Shown: in pieces, positions 53,657 to 61,640 of the stretch | How the letters are laid out: every line of letters begins with the position of its first letter | How positions within the stretch are numbered: position 1 is the stretch's first letter | Made by a program: the position numbers and the translations under genes | Assembly (NCBI RefSeq): GCF_036346615.1 | Contig: NZ_CP107837.1 | Location: 1-64,000 of the forward strand | Reading direction: 5' to 3' | Source of the DNA: Streptomyces sp. NBC_00523 | Lineage (GTDB): Bacteria; Actinomycetota; Actinomycetes; Streptomycetales; Streptomycetaceae | Length of the DNA stretch: 64,000 nt | Notes under the pieces: model-generated | Told to the model about the DNA's origin: nothing | The model's input: the letters and a program-made list of their open reading frames with translations, nothing else | Database searches by the model: none

Positions 53657-55429
53657 TCACGACTCCTTGATCTCGCAGATGGTGGCGCCCGAGGCGACAG
53701 AGGCGCCGATCGTGGCCGTGAGGCCGCCGACCGTGCCGGAGCGGTGCGCGTTCAGCGGCTGTTCCATCTTCATGGCTTCGAGGACGACGATGAGGTCGCC
53801 TTCCTTGACTTCCTGGCCTTCTTCGACGGCGATCTTCACGATCGTGCCCTGCATGGGGGAGGCGAGGGTGTCGCGGGAGACGGCCGAGCCGGACTTCTTG
53901 GCCGCGCGGCGCTTGGGCTTGGCGCCCGCCGCGAGACCGGTACGGGCCAGGCTCATCCCGAGCGAGGAGGGCAGCGAGACCTCCAGGCGCTTGCCACCCA
54001 CCTCCACGACGACCGTCTCGCGGCCGGCCTCGTCATCCGCGTCCGCCTCGGCGGGGGCGGCGAACGGCTTGATCTCGTTGACGAACTCCGTCTCGATCCA
54101 GCGCGTGTGGACCCGGAACGGGTCCGCGGTGAACGCCGGGTCCACCATCACCGCGCGGTGGAACGGGATCGCGGTCGCCATGCCCTCGACGTGGAACTCC
54201 GCCAGGGCGCGGGCCGCGCGCTGGAGCGCCTGCTCCCGCGTCGCACCCGTCACGATCAGCTTCGCGAGCAGTGAGTCCCACGCCGGGCCGATGACGGAGC
54301 CGGACTCCACACCCGCGTCCAGACGCACACCCGGACCCGACGGCGCGTCGAACTTCGTGACGGTGCCGGGGGCCGGGAGGAACCCGCGGCCCGGGTCCTC
54401 GCCGTTGATCCGGAACTCGAAGGAGTGACCCCGCGAGACCGGGTCGTCGTAACCCAGCGCCTCGCCGTCCGCGATCCGGAACATCTCACGAACCAGGTCG
54501 ATACCGGAGACCTCCTCGGTCACCGGGTGCTCCACCTGCAGGCGGGTGTTGACCTCCAGGAAGGAGATCGTGCCGTCCATACCGACCAGGAACTCGACCG
54601 TGCCGGCACCGACGTAGCCGGCCTCCTTCAGGATCGCCTTCGACGCCGCGTACAGCTCCGCGTTCTGCGCATCCGACAGGAAGGGGGCCGGGGCCTCCTC
54701 CACCAGCTTCTGATGACGCCGCTGCAACGAGCAGTCACGCGTCGAGACGACGACCACGTTGCCGTGCGTGTCGGCCAGGCACTGCGTCTCCACATGCCGC
54801 GGCTTGTCGAGGTAGCGCTCCACGAAGCACTCCCCGCGCCCGAACGCGGCAACCGCCTCACGCACCGCGGAGTCGTACAGCTCCGGGATCTCCTCCAGCG
54901 TCCGGGCGACCTTCAGCCCCCGCCCGCCACCACCGAACGCCGCCTTGATCGCGATCGGCAGCCCATGCTCCTCCGCGAACGCGACAACCTCCTCCGAGCC
55001 CGAGACCGGGTCCGGGGTGCCCGCGACCAGCGGGGCACCGGCGCGCTGCGCGATATGACGGGCGGCGACCTTGTCACCCAGGTCCCGGATCGCGTGCGGC
55101 GGCGGCCCGATCCACGTCAGACCCGCGTCCAGCACCGCCTGGGCGAACTCGGCGTTCTCCGAGAGGAAGCCGTACCCCGGGTGGATCGCGTCCGCCCCCG
55201 AGTCCTTGGCAGCCTGGAGCACCTTGGCGATGTCCAGATAACTGGCCGCCGGGGTGTCACCGCCCAGAGCGAATGCCTCGTCGGCCGCACGGACGTGCAG
55301 AGCGTCACGGTCCGGGTCGGCGTAGACGGCCACGCTCCCGATCCCCGCGTCCCGGCAGGCCCGAGCAACACGGACAGCAATTTCGCCACGGTTGGCGATG
55401 AGCACCTTGCGGATTCCGCCGGTCGTCAC
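53657..55429 (-). CDS. Acyl-CoA carboxylase alpha subunit (biotin carboxylase + BCCP)
   Basis: A 590-residue subunit from the GTG at 55429, which overlaps the epsilon-subunit stop (GTGA). The biotin carboxylase domain begins IRKVLIANRGEIAVRVARAC and includes the ATP-grasp loop KAAFGGGGRGLKVA (about 165) and FLEVNTRLQVEHPVTEE (about 285). A linker with a Lys/Arg/Ala-rich stretch (KPKRRAAKKSG) leads to the C-terminal biotinyl domain, ASPMQGTIVKIAVEEGQEVK with the biotinylated Lys in EAMKMEQPL. It forms malonyl- or methylmalonyl-CoA with the beta subunit at 55674. The AccA1/A2 type of Streptomyces has this length. Confidence 0.96.
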   Translation of the reverse strand: MTTGGIRKVLIANRGEIAVRVARACRDAGIGSVAVYADPDRDALHVRAADEAFALGGDTPAASYLDIAKVLQAAKDSGADAIHPGYGFLSENAEFAQAVLDAGLTWIGPPPHAIRDLGDKVAARHIAQRAGAPLVAGTPDPVSGSEEVVAFAEEHGLPIAIKAAFGGGGRGLKVARTLEEIPELYDSAVREAVAAFGRGECFVERYLDKPRHVETQCLADTHGNVVVVSTRDCSLQRRHQKLVEEAPAPFLSDAQNAELYAASKAILKEAGYVGAGTVEFLVGMDGTISFLEVNTRLQVEHPVTEEVSGIDLVREMFRIADGEALGYDDPVSRGHSFEFRINGEDPGRGFLPAPGTVTKFDAPSGPGVRLDAGVESGSVIGPAWDSLLAKLIVTGATREQALQRAARALAEFHVEGMATAIPFHRAVMVDPAFTADPFRVHTRWIETEFVNEIKPFAAPAEADADDEAGRETVVVEVGGKRLEVSLPSSLGMSLARTGLAAGAKPKRRAAKKSGSAVSRDTLASPMQGTIVKIAVEEGQEVKEGDLIVVLEAMKMEQPLNAHRSGTVGGLTATIGASVASGATICEIKES

Positions 55430-55677
55430 GAGACCCACGCTCCGGGTGCACGGTAGTAGCCCGCGGGCTGCTCCCAGCGGCTGCGGCCCCGCCCGGACAC
55501 GCGCGGCTCGTCGCCCCGCACGCCGTCGACGGCGGCACCGGGCTCGGCGTCGGGTGCGAAGCGGGCGGCGAGTACCGCGGCAAGCGCGGCGACGTCCTCG
55601 GCGCTCGGGTTGCCTCCGGTGATCCGCAGCGAGGCCAGTGAGAGTTCCGCCCTGGTGCGGGGCTCCCCCGCCGTCAC
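55426..55677 (-). CDS. Acyl-CoA carboxylase epsilon subunit
   Basis: An 83-residue protein from the GTG at 55677, overlapping the beta-subunit stop (GTGA). The pattern SLRITGGNPSAEDVAALAAV followed by LAARF, and the C-terminal W-E-Q-P-A-G-Y-Y segment (SRWEQPAGYYRAPGAWVS), is characteristic of PccE/AccE, which is found only in actinomycetes and raises the activity of the alpha-beta complex. Its position between beta and alpha, with overlaps on both sides, is the usual gene order. Confidence 0.93.
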   Translation of the reverse strand: MTAGEPRTRAELSLASLRITGGNPSAEDVAALAAVLAARFAPDAEPGAAVDGVRGDEPRVSGRGRSRWEQPAGYYRAPGAWVS

Positions 55678-57293
55678 AGCGGAAGGTTTCCGTGCTTGCG
55701 GCCCGGGAGCGGCACGTGCTTCGTCCGCAGCATGGCAAGAGCGCCGATCAGCCGGCTGCGGGTGTCGGCGGGGTCGATCACATCGTCGACGAGGCCGCGC
55801 TCGGCAGCGTAATAGGGGTGCATGAGCTCGGTCGTGTACTCCTTGATCTTCTGTGCGCGCATCTCCGCCGGGTCGTCGGCGGCGGCGATCTCGCGGCGGA
55901 AGATGACGTTGGCCGCGCCCTCTGCCCCCATGACGGCGATCTCGTTGCTGGGCCAGGCCAGGGCGACGTCGGCCCCGATGGAGCGAGAGTCCATGACGAT
56001 GTAGGCGCCGCCGTACGCCTTGCGCAGGACGAGCGAGATCCGTGGGACGGTGGCGTTGCAGTACGCGTAGAGCAGCTTGGCTCCGTGCCGGATCACTCCG
56101 CCGTGTTCCTGGTCCACGCCCGGAAGGAATCCGGGCACGTCGACCAGAGTCACCAGCGGGATGCTGAAGGCGTCGCAGAACTGGACGAAGCGGGCGGCCT
56201 TCTCGCTGGACTCGATGTCGAGCACGCCGGCGAGGACGGCGGGCTGGTTCGCGATGATGCCGGTGACCCGGCCGTCGAACCTGGCGAGGCCGCAGACGAC
56301 GTTCTGCGCCCATTGCCCGTGGACCTCGAAGAAGTCACCGTGATCGACGATCTCCTCGATCACCCGGCGCATGTCGTAGGACTGGTTGGGCTGGGAGGGG
56401 ACGAGGTCCAGCAGGCGTTCGCACCGGCGGCCGGCGGGGTCGTCGGCCGGGGCGACGGGCGGAAGCTCGCGATTGTTCGAGGGGAGCATCGACAGGAGGT
56501 GGCGGACGTCCTCCAGGCAGCTCTCCTCGGTGTCGTAGGCGAAGGCGGCCACTCCTGAGACCGCGGCGTGCACATCGGCACCGCCGAGGCCGTTCTGGGA
56601 GATCTCCTCACCGGTCACCGACCGGACGACATCGGGGCCGGTGATGAACATCTGCGAGGTGCCGCGGACCATGAAGACGAAGTCCGTGAGCGCCGGGGAG
56701 TAGGCCGCGCCGCCCGCGCAGGGCCCGAGCATCACCGAGATCTGGGGGATGACGCCGGAGTTGCGGACATTGCGCTGGAAGATGCCGCCGTAGCCGGCCA
56801 GGGCCGAGACGCCTTCCTGGATACGGGCGCCGGCGCCGTCGCACAGGCCGACGACGGGGGCGCCGGCGGCCTCGGCGAGGTCCATGACCTTGTGGATCTT
56901 CTCCGCGTGGGCCTCGCCGAGGGCGCCGCCGAAGATCCTGAAGTCATGGGCGTACGTGAAGACGGTGCGGCCGTGGACGGTGCCCCAGCCGATGACGACG
57001 CCGTCGCTGTGGGGCTTCTTGTCCTCCAGGCCGAAGCCGGTGGCCCGGTGCCGGCGCAGGCCCTCGATCTCGATGAACGTGCCCTCGTCGAAGAGGAGGG
57101 CGACACGCTCACGGGCCGTCAGCTTGCCTTTGGCGTGCTGGGCGTCGGTGGCGCGGTCGCTCGGGCCGCGGGCCACCTGCTCCTGGAGGGCGTTCAGTTC
57201 AGCCGTGCGTTCGCGCAGGGTGGTGTTCGGAACGGGCTGGGGCGTCGGCGGGCGGTCCGCGGTGCGGACGGGCCTGTCCTCGACGATGCTCAT
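55674..57293 (-). CDS. Acyl-CoA carboxylase beta subunit (carboxyltransferase)
   Basis: A 539-residue carboxyltransferase. The N-terminal domain has LTARERVALLFDEGTFIEIE, GFGLEDKKPHSDGVVIGWGT, the oxyanion motif LCDGAGARIQEGVSALAGYG and LGPCAGGAAYSPALTDFVFM. The C-terminal domain has LVDVPGFLPGVDQEHGGVIR and RKAYGGAYIVMDSRSIGADV. The residue after DFVFMV, often decisive for acetyl versus propionyl preference, lies in DFVFMVRGTSQMF; I cannot assign preference with certainty. It is first in a five-gene unit with epsilon, alpha, korA and korB. The promoter must lie in 57294-57500. Confidence 0.95.
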   Translation of the reverse strand: MSIVEDRPVRTADRPPTPQPVPNTTLRERTAELNALQEQVARGPSDRATDAQHAKGKLTARERVALLFDEGTFIEIEGLRRHRATGFGLEDKKPHSDGVVIGWGTVHGRTVFTYAHDFRIFGGALGEAHAEKIHKVMDLAEAAGAPVVGLCDGAGARIQEGVSALAGYGGIFQRNVRNSGVIPQISVMLGPCAGGAAYSPALTDFVFMVRGTSQMFITGPDVVRSVTGEEISQNGLGGADVHAAVSGVAAFAYDTEESCLEDVRHLLSMLPSNNRELPPVAPADDPAGRRCERLLDLVPSQPNQSYDMRRVIEEIVDHGDFFEVHGQWAQNVVCGLARFDGRVTGIIANQPAVLAGVLDIESSEKAARFVQFCDAFSIPLVTLVDVPGFLPGVDQEHGGVIRHGAKLLYAYCNATVPRISLVLRKAYGGAYIVMDSRSIGADVALAWPSNEIAVMGAEGAANVIFRREIAAADDPAEMRAQKIKEYTTELMHPYYAAERGLVDDVIDPADTRSRLIGALAMLRTKHVPLPGRKHGNLPL

Positions 57294-58150
57294 TCAAGAT
57301 CACCTTTCGACGCGGGTGTGCCAGTGGGCCGGCTGGCGCGCCACAGAGGTTCGGTGGACCCCCTAAAGCCGGGCTTGCGCGCGGGGCGGCGGAGCGTCCT
57401 GGCGGCCGGGGCGGGCGTACGGCCGCCGTGGCACCCGTACCTGGTGCGGGTGCATGTGTGGTTATCGCACGCGTCTGTTGATGACCTTATGAAGACGGCA
57501 GCGTGATCCGTTTCTCCACTGCCCGCGCCGGACGGAAAACCGGACGCCGGTCCTGTTTTCTCGCTCGCACTGGGTGCCACCCAATTAGCACTGAGCGACG
57601 GGCCCGCGATTCTCCGGAACTGCGGCGCGGGGAAAGCCGAGCCGCCCCGAGTCGCACTCGTGTACGTGGCAGTCCTGCGGGACCGAGCACACGTTCCCCG
57701 CGCCGACGTCCGGGCCGGACCGGTCGACCTGCCCCGAAGCGGTGGGGTCGTCGGGCACGCGACGCCCCTCCTTCTGACGGCCCGGGCTCGCGCACGGCCG
57801 GAATCGCACCGCGGCCGCGGAGCATCCGAATGCTTGAATGCTGTAATGCCCTCGCGGCCCGGACGGAAACCCGGACATTACCGAGGCAGCACGGAAGAAG
57901 CTGACACATTTAAAAGGATGGCCGCCAAATGAACGGCTTATTTTCTACGTGTGCACATGCGCGAGACATATGCGTGGAGCATTCGGGAAAACTGACGCGC
58001 ATTCACGTGCGAAGTGGCGCACACCGTCGGGCGGAGCGGGGCGGAGCAAGTCCCCATCGGTCACGTGTTGCCCCAGGAACGGCAAAGCTCCCGCAACCGG
58101 CCATGTCGGCCGATCGGGGAGCGGACGCGCGCCTCCGACCCGGGTTCGAG
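57294..58150. other. 857-bp gap without a convincing gene
   Basis: This gap separates the carboxylase operon from the small secreted-protein gene. All open frames are short, Arg/Pro-rich and mutually shadowing. The part next to 57293 must contain the carboxylase promoter. AT-richer patches occur near 57465-57500 and 57895-57960, but I could not assign promoter boxes. Confidence 0.5.
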
Positions 58151-58345
58151 TCAGGGGTGGGCAACACCCCACTGGTCGTCCAGGACGTGGAACTGCACGT
58201 GACCGGCGAGGGACGAACCGGAAATATCAACCTTCGCCTGAAGATCCGGAGTTGATGCTTCCGCCAAGCCCATTCCAAGACTTCCCCAAATTCCGAACGT
58301 TACGAGCAATCCCGAGAATATGCGCTTCGCCGCTACCTTGTTCAT
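58151..58345 (-). CDS. Small secreted protein, 64 aa
   Basis: The start at 58345 follows AGGGGGTAACG, a good ribosome site. The N-terminus is a clear signal peptide: MNKVAAKRIF, then a hydrophobic GLLVTFGIWGSLGMGLAEA ending in an Ala-x-Ala-type cleavage site. It leaves a mature part of about 35 residues (STPDLQAKVDISGSSLAGHV and QFHVLDDQWGVAHP) that looks beta-stranded and has no Cys. The family is unknown. It lies alone, divergent from the regulator at 58452 with about 100 bp between. A peptide signal or surface protein is possible. Confidence 0.6.
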   Translation of the reverse strand: MNKVAAKRIFSGLLVTFGIWGSLGMGLAEASTPDLQAKVDISGSSLAGHVQFHVLDDQWGVAHP

Positions 58346-58451
58346 CGTTACCCCCTGTAGACATCCGTGCGGTGCGAGGTACACACTGCCAACGGCTCAA
58401 GTCACTTCCAAGCGAAACTCGATGACGTAAAGTGGCCTGGCAACTAGTTCC

Positions 58452-59510
58452 ATGGCGTACGGGGGAGTGACCAAAGGGATGGCCGGGGAACCGCTTTACT
58501 TGCCGCACTCCGATGCCTTCGACGACGACTGTGCGATTGCTTATCAGCACGCCGTCACCCATGGCCGGTACACGCGGCACGGAGTGGCCGAGGCCCTCGG
58601 GATCAGCCTCGAAGAGGCCGCCCAGATCGAGAAGAAGCTGCAGACCCTGAGCCTGCTCCACCCCACGCCCGGCGAGCCGGGCACCTTCGTCCCGGTCAGC
58701 CCCGACGCGGCCGCCGCCGACCTCGTCGGGCCCACCGAGACACAGATCCGTGAGCTCCAGCAGGCCGTCACCGACGTACGCACACGGATGCGGGCTCTGG
58801 AGCCCACGTACTTCGAGAGCCGCCAGCGCCGCAACCAGGCCGAGGCCTTCGACATCATCAGCGACATCGGCGTCCTGCAGTCGATGCTCAACGACTGGGG
58901 CGCCCGGTGCCGCACGGAGGTGCTCACCGCACAGCCCGGCGGCCCCAGACCCAGCCACTTCCTCGACAACGCGCGGCCGCTCACACTGACGCGCCTGGCG
59001 CGCGGGGTGACGGTGCGCCACCTCTACCAGCACACCGTGCGCAGCGATCTGGCGACCACCGCGTACGTACGGGTCGTGACGGCCGCCGGGGGCGAGGTCC
59101 GTACGACGGACGAGCTGATCGACCGCATCGTCATCTACGACCGGGAGATCGTCTTCCTCCCCGAGCAGAACGTGGACGGACGCGCCCCGGGGGCGGTCGT
59201 GGTCCGCGAGCCGGCGCTCGTGGCCTTCCTCTACAAGGTGTACGAGCACCTGTGGACGGCCGCCACGTCCTTCTCACCGGGGGCCGAGGAGCCCACGGCC
59301 GTGACCGATGACCTGAAACGATCGATCGTCAGGCTGATGGCCCAGGGGCACAAGGACGAGGTGGTGGCGCGACGACTGGGCATGTCGGTACGGACCTGCC
59401 GGCGCTACATCTCCCAGATCATGGAGGAACTGGAGTCCACCAGCCGGTTCCAGGCGGGCGTGAGCGCAGCCGCGAGCGGGATGCTCGACGACCCCAACGG
59501 CATGACGTAA
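58452..59510 (+). CDS. LuxR-type HTH regulator with TrmB-like N-terminus
   Basis: A 352-residue regulator; the ATG at 58452 and a second at 58479 are both possible. The N-terminal helices AEALGISLEEAAQIEKKLQT and LSLLHP look like a TrmB-type winged helix, the middle (about 100-280) has a phospholipase D-like or ligand-binding fold with YDREIVFLPEQNVDG, and the C-terminus is a LuxR HTH: VRLMAQGHKDEVVARRLGMS followed by VRTCRRYISQIMEELESTSR. Many Streptomyces clusters carry one as pathway regulator. The truncated copy at 9535-9873 is a relative. It is followed in the same direction by the AfsA-like gene. Confidence 0.88.
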   Translation: MAYGGVTKGMAGEPLYLPHSDAFDDDCAIAYQHAVTHGRYTRHGVAEALGISLEEAAQIEKKLQTLSLLHPTPGEPGTFVPVSPDAAAADLVGPTETQIRELQQAVTDVRTRMRALEPTYFESRQRRNQAEAFDIISDIGVLQSMLNDWGARCRTEVLTAQPGGPRPSHFLDNARPLTLTRLARGVTVRHLYQHTVRSDLATTAYVRVVTAAGGEVRTTDELIDRIVIYDREIVFLPEQNVDGRAPGAVVVREPALVAFLYKVYEHLWTAATSFSPGAEEPTAVTDDLKRSIVRLMAQGHKDEVVARRLGMSVRTCRRYISQIMEELESTSRFQAGVSAAASGMLDDPNGMT

Positions 59511-59628
59511 GGCATTACGTGCCGGGCCACTTGCTGCCATCACGGATGGCTGGTTCCGGCACCCTCCCTCAAGGCACCGTGGATCGGGCCGAGACCGTAT
59601 CCGGTCCGGTTCTGAGGGGGTGTGACGT

Positions 59629-60552
59629 ATGCGGAGTCCCGCAGTCCGTCATCTGATCCACCGGCCGAGGTCGTGGCAGCATCCGGTACCGGCCGTACCT
59701 GACACCGAGGAGGAGTTCGTCCTGGTCTGTGAGTTCCCCGCCGGGAACGCACAGGGGCGGCGCTTCCATGAGCTGCTGGACGTGGTCGGTGCGGTCCAGG
59801 AGGCCGCCGAGTTCATCGGGCGCTGCCACTTCGCCGTGAACCCCGACCGCGTGGCGGTCTTCTACCGCTTCGGGCTGTGGGCGGACGACATCGCGGCCCT
59901 GCACAGCCGGGTGCCGGACGGACGGCTCGACGTCCGGCTGAGCGTACGCCCGGACAAGGTCGTGGACGGCGTGCCGCGCGTTCTGGAGTTCCGCATGGCG
60001 ATCCGGATCGACGGCAGTCCCTGCGGTGCCGGGGAAGCCAGCCTGGTCTTCCTGGCGCCCGGCGTGCACACCAACCACCGCCGCCACAGCCGCGCAGCGC
60101 TGCTCGCCGCCTGCGGCACGGCCGGCGGGGGCGGCGCGCCCGCCCCGGCGGGTTCTCCCGTCGACCCGGCCGACATCGGGTACGGGGACCCCCGTGACGT
60201 GCTGCTGCGCAACCCCGGTACGGCCGACGGGCGGCTCTCCGTCGACGTGGTGCTGCCCCCGCCCGTCGACGGGGAGGTCCCGGCGCGGGTCCTGCTGGAG
60301 GCCGCGCGGCAGGTGTCGCTGTACACCGCCGTGCGGGCGCACGGGCTGGCGGCCGGGCGGATCACGCTGGCCTCGCTGCGGGCGCACTTCCGGGGCTACG
60401 CGGAACCGGACCTGCCGCTGCGCTGCGCGGCGGTGTGGGAGCCGCTCGGCAAGGACGGAAGGGGGCGGCGACTGGCGCCGGTCTCCCTGAGCCTCATCCA
60501 GGCCGACAGGGCGATCCTGGAGACGACCACCTCAGTGGTCGAGGACCTGTGA
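59629..60552 (+). CDS. AfsA-like hotdog protein (butyrolactone-type signal synthesis)
   Basis: A 307-residue protein with two AfsA repeats of the hotdog fold. The N-terminal part has HLIHRPRSWQHPVPAVPDT, a variant of the family's HLIHK...VLLT motif, and the second repeat runs from PRDVLLRNPGTADGRLSVDV to VPARVLLEAARQVSLYTAVR. The family couples a beta-ketoacyl chain to dihydroxyacetone phosphate to make gamma-butyrolactone, butenolide or furan signals. The order of motifs is normal. A matching receptor gene is not intact in this window. The gene ends overlap the convergent PPTase gene by 21 bp. Confidence 0.88.
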   Translation: MRSPAVRHLIHRPRSWQHPVPAVPDTEEEFVLVCEFPAGNAQGRRFHELLDVVGAVQEAAEFIGRCHFAVNPDRVAVFYRFGLWADDIAALHSRVPDGRLDVRLSVRPDKVVDGVPRVLEFRMAIRIDGSPCGAGEASLVFLAPGVHTNHRRHSRAALLAACGTAGGGGAPAPAGSPVDPADIGYGDPRDVLLRNPGTADGRLSVDVVLPPPVDGEVPARVLLEAARQVSLYTAVRAHGLAAGRITLASLRAHFRGYAEPDLPLRCAAVWEPLGKDGRGRRLAPVSLSLIQADRAILETTTSVVEDL

Positions 60553-61398
60553 CCAGTAGTCATGCGACCACTCCCCTTCCAGCGCCTCGGTGAGCGCGGC
60601 CACCGCGTCGGAGTCGAGCATGGTGGTGATCTGGGCGTCCACGGTCCGGCCGAGCCCGGCGTCGTAGACGGCGGCGCTGACGCAGAACTCCAGGCCGTCG
60701 CTGACGAGGAGACATGTCCGGAAGGACCATTCGTCGCCCGCTCCCGGTGTCCCGTCCGGGCGCTGCACCTGGGTGGGCCGGCCGTCGGGGCCGAAGCCGA
60801 ACTCGGTGAACCGGAACCGCATGCCCTGCCCGATGGCCTTGCTGTACGCCTCCTTGAGCGTCCACAGCCGCAGCAGGCTCGGGTTGCGCTCCTCCTCCGG
60901 CAGCTCGGAGACGAGCAGCCGCTCGTGCGGGGTGCAGATGTGCCGGTCGAGCCCGCGGCTGTAGATGCGCCGGTCGGATCGCTCCGCGTCCACACCGACC
61001 AGGCCGCGCGTGGTCAGGCCGACCAGCAGCAGGTCGTCGGTGTGGCTGAGGCTGATGTCGATCTGGTCGCAGCCGCGCAGGTACGGCCGGCCGGTGGGTC
61101 CGTACATCAGTTCCAGGTCCTGCGGCTCGGCCTCCAGCGCGGCGGCCGCGGCGTGTTTGAGCAACAGGCGGGAGGCGGCGAACTGGTCGCGTATCTCCTC
61201 GTGCGTGATGTCCCGGTAGCGGACCCAGTCCCGGCCGAGGGTGGCGCGCAGCGCGGCCCCTCCGGGGTCGGCGGGGCGCCAGTCGTCGAGGCGGCCGTGC
61301 ACCAGCGCGGTACCGCGCGCCGCCAGTTCGGTGCGCACGGCGGTCCAGTTGGTACCCGCCACTGTCACGGCGAGGGGGTCGCCGATGGCCATGGTCAC
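60532..61398 (-). CDS. 4'-Phosphopantetheinyl transferase (Sfp/Gsp type)
   Basis: A 288-residue PPTase that activates carrier proteins with phosphopantetheine from CoA. The signatures are DISLSHTDDLLLVGLTTRGL, the metal-binding GVDAERSDRRIYSR (about 138) and LRLWTLKEAYSKAIGQGMRF (about 178), with Trp and the Lys-Glu pair intact. Its ATG overlaps the ACP stop (ATGA), so it is translated with the ACP and FkbH-like genes and probably serves them. It could also serve the free carrier protein at 28494. The 3' end overlaps the convergent AfsA-like gene. Confidence 0.94.
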   Translation of the reverse strand: MTMAIGDPLAVTVAGTNWTAVRTELAARGTALVHGRLDDWRPADPGGAALRATLGRDWVRYRDITHEEIRDQFAASRLLLKHAAAAALEAEPQDLELMYGPTGRPYLRGCDQIDISLSHTDDLLLVGLTTRGLVGVDAERSDRRIYSRGLDRHICTPHERLLVSELPEEERNPSLLRLWTLKEAYSKAIGQGMRFRFTEFGFGPDGRPTQVQRPDGTPGAGDEWSFRTCLLVSDGLEFCVSAAVYDAGLGRTVDAQITTMLDSDAVAALTEALEGEWSHDYWSQVLDH

Positions 61399-61640
61399 GG
61401 GGCGACCACCAGACGGTGGACCTCGGCGAGGTTGCGGGCCTGGAGCACCCGGGCGACCGGGACGGGCCGGCCGGTGGCCCGCTCGGCGAGCATGACCAGG
61501 CGCAGCAGGTGTACCGAGTCCCAGTCCAGCAGGGTGTCGAAGTCCGCGGCGGCATCCTGCGGGGTCAGGTCGAGACCGAGTTCCTCGCAGACGTGGGTGA
61601 GGAAGCGGGGCAGATCAGTGATGTTGCAGGTGGTGTCCAT
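61395..61640 (-). CDS. Acyl carrier protein (glyceryl-ACP type)
   Basis: An 81-residue carrier protein with the attachment site TLLDWDSVHLLRLVML (Ser at about 42), preceded by helix I LPRFLTHVCEELGLDL. The DWDS context differs from the common LGxDS and resembles the stand-alone ACPs that receive 1,3-bisphosphoglycerate-derived glycerate from FkbH-like enzymes. Its start lies 26 bp inside the FkbH-like gene and its end overlaps the PPTase start, so all three are co-translated. Confidence 0.93.
   Translation of the reverse strand: MDTTCNITDLPRFLTHVCEELGLDLTPQDAAADFDTLLDWDSVHLLRLVMLAERATGRPVPVARVLQARNLAEVHRLVVAP

Noticed and set aside
58110..58180. GVGNTPLVV resembling the start of cysteine synthase
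   Set aside because: Only six or seven residues match, nothing around continues the PLP enzyme, and the opposite strand encodes the end of a plausible secreted protein.
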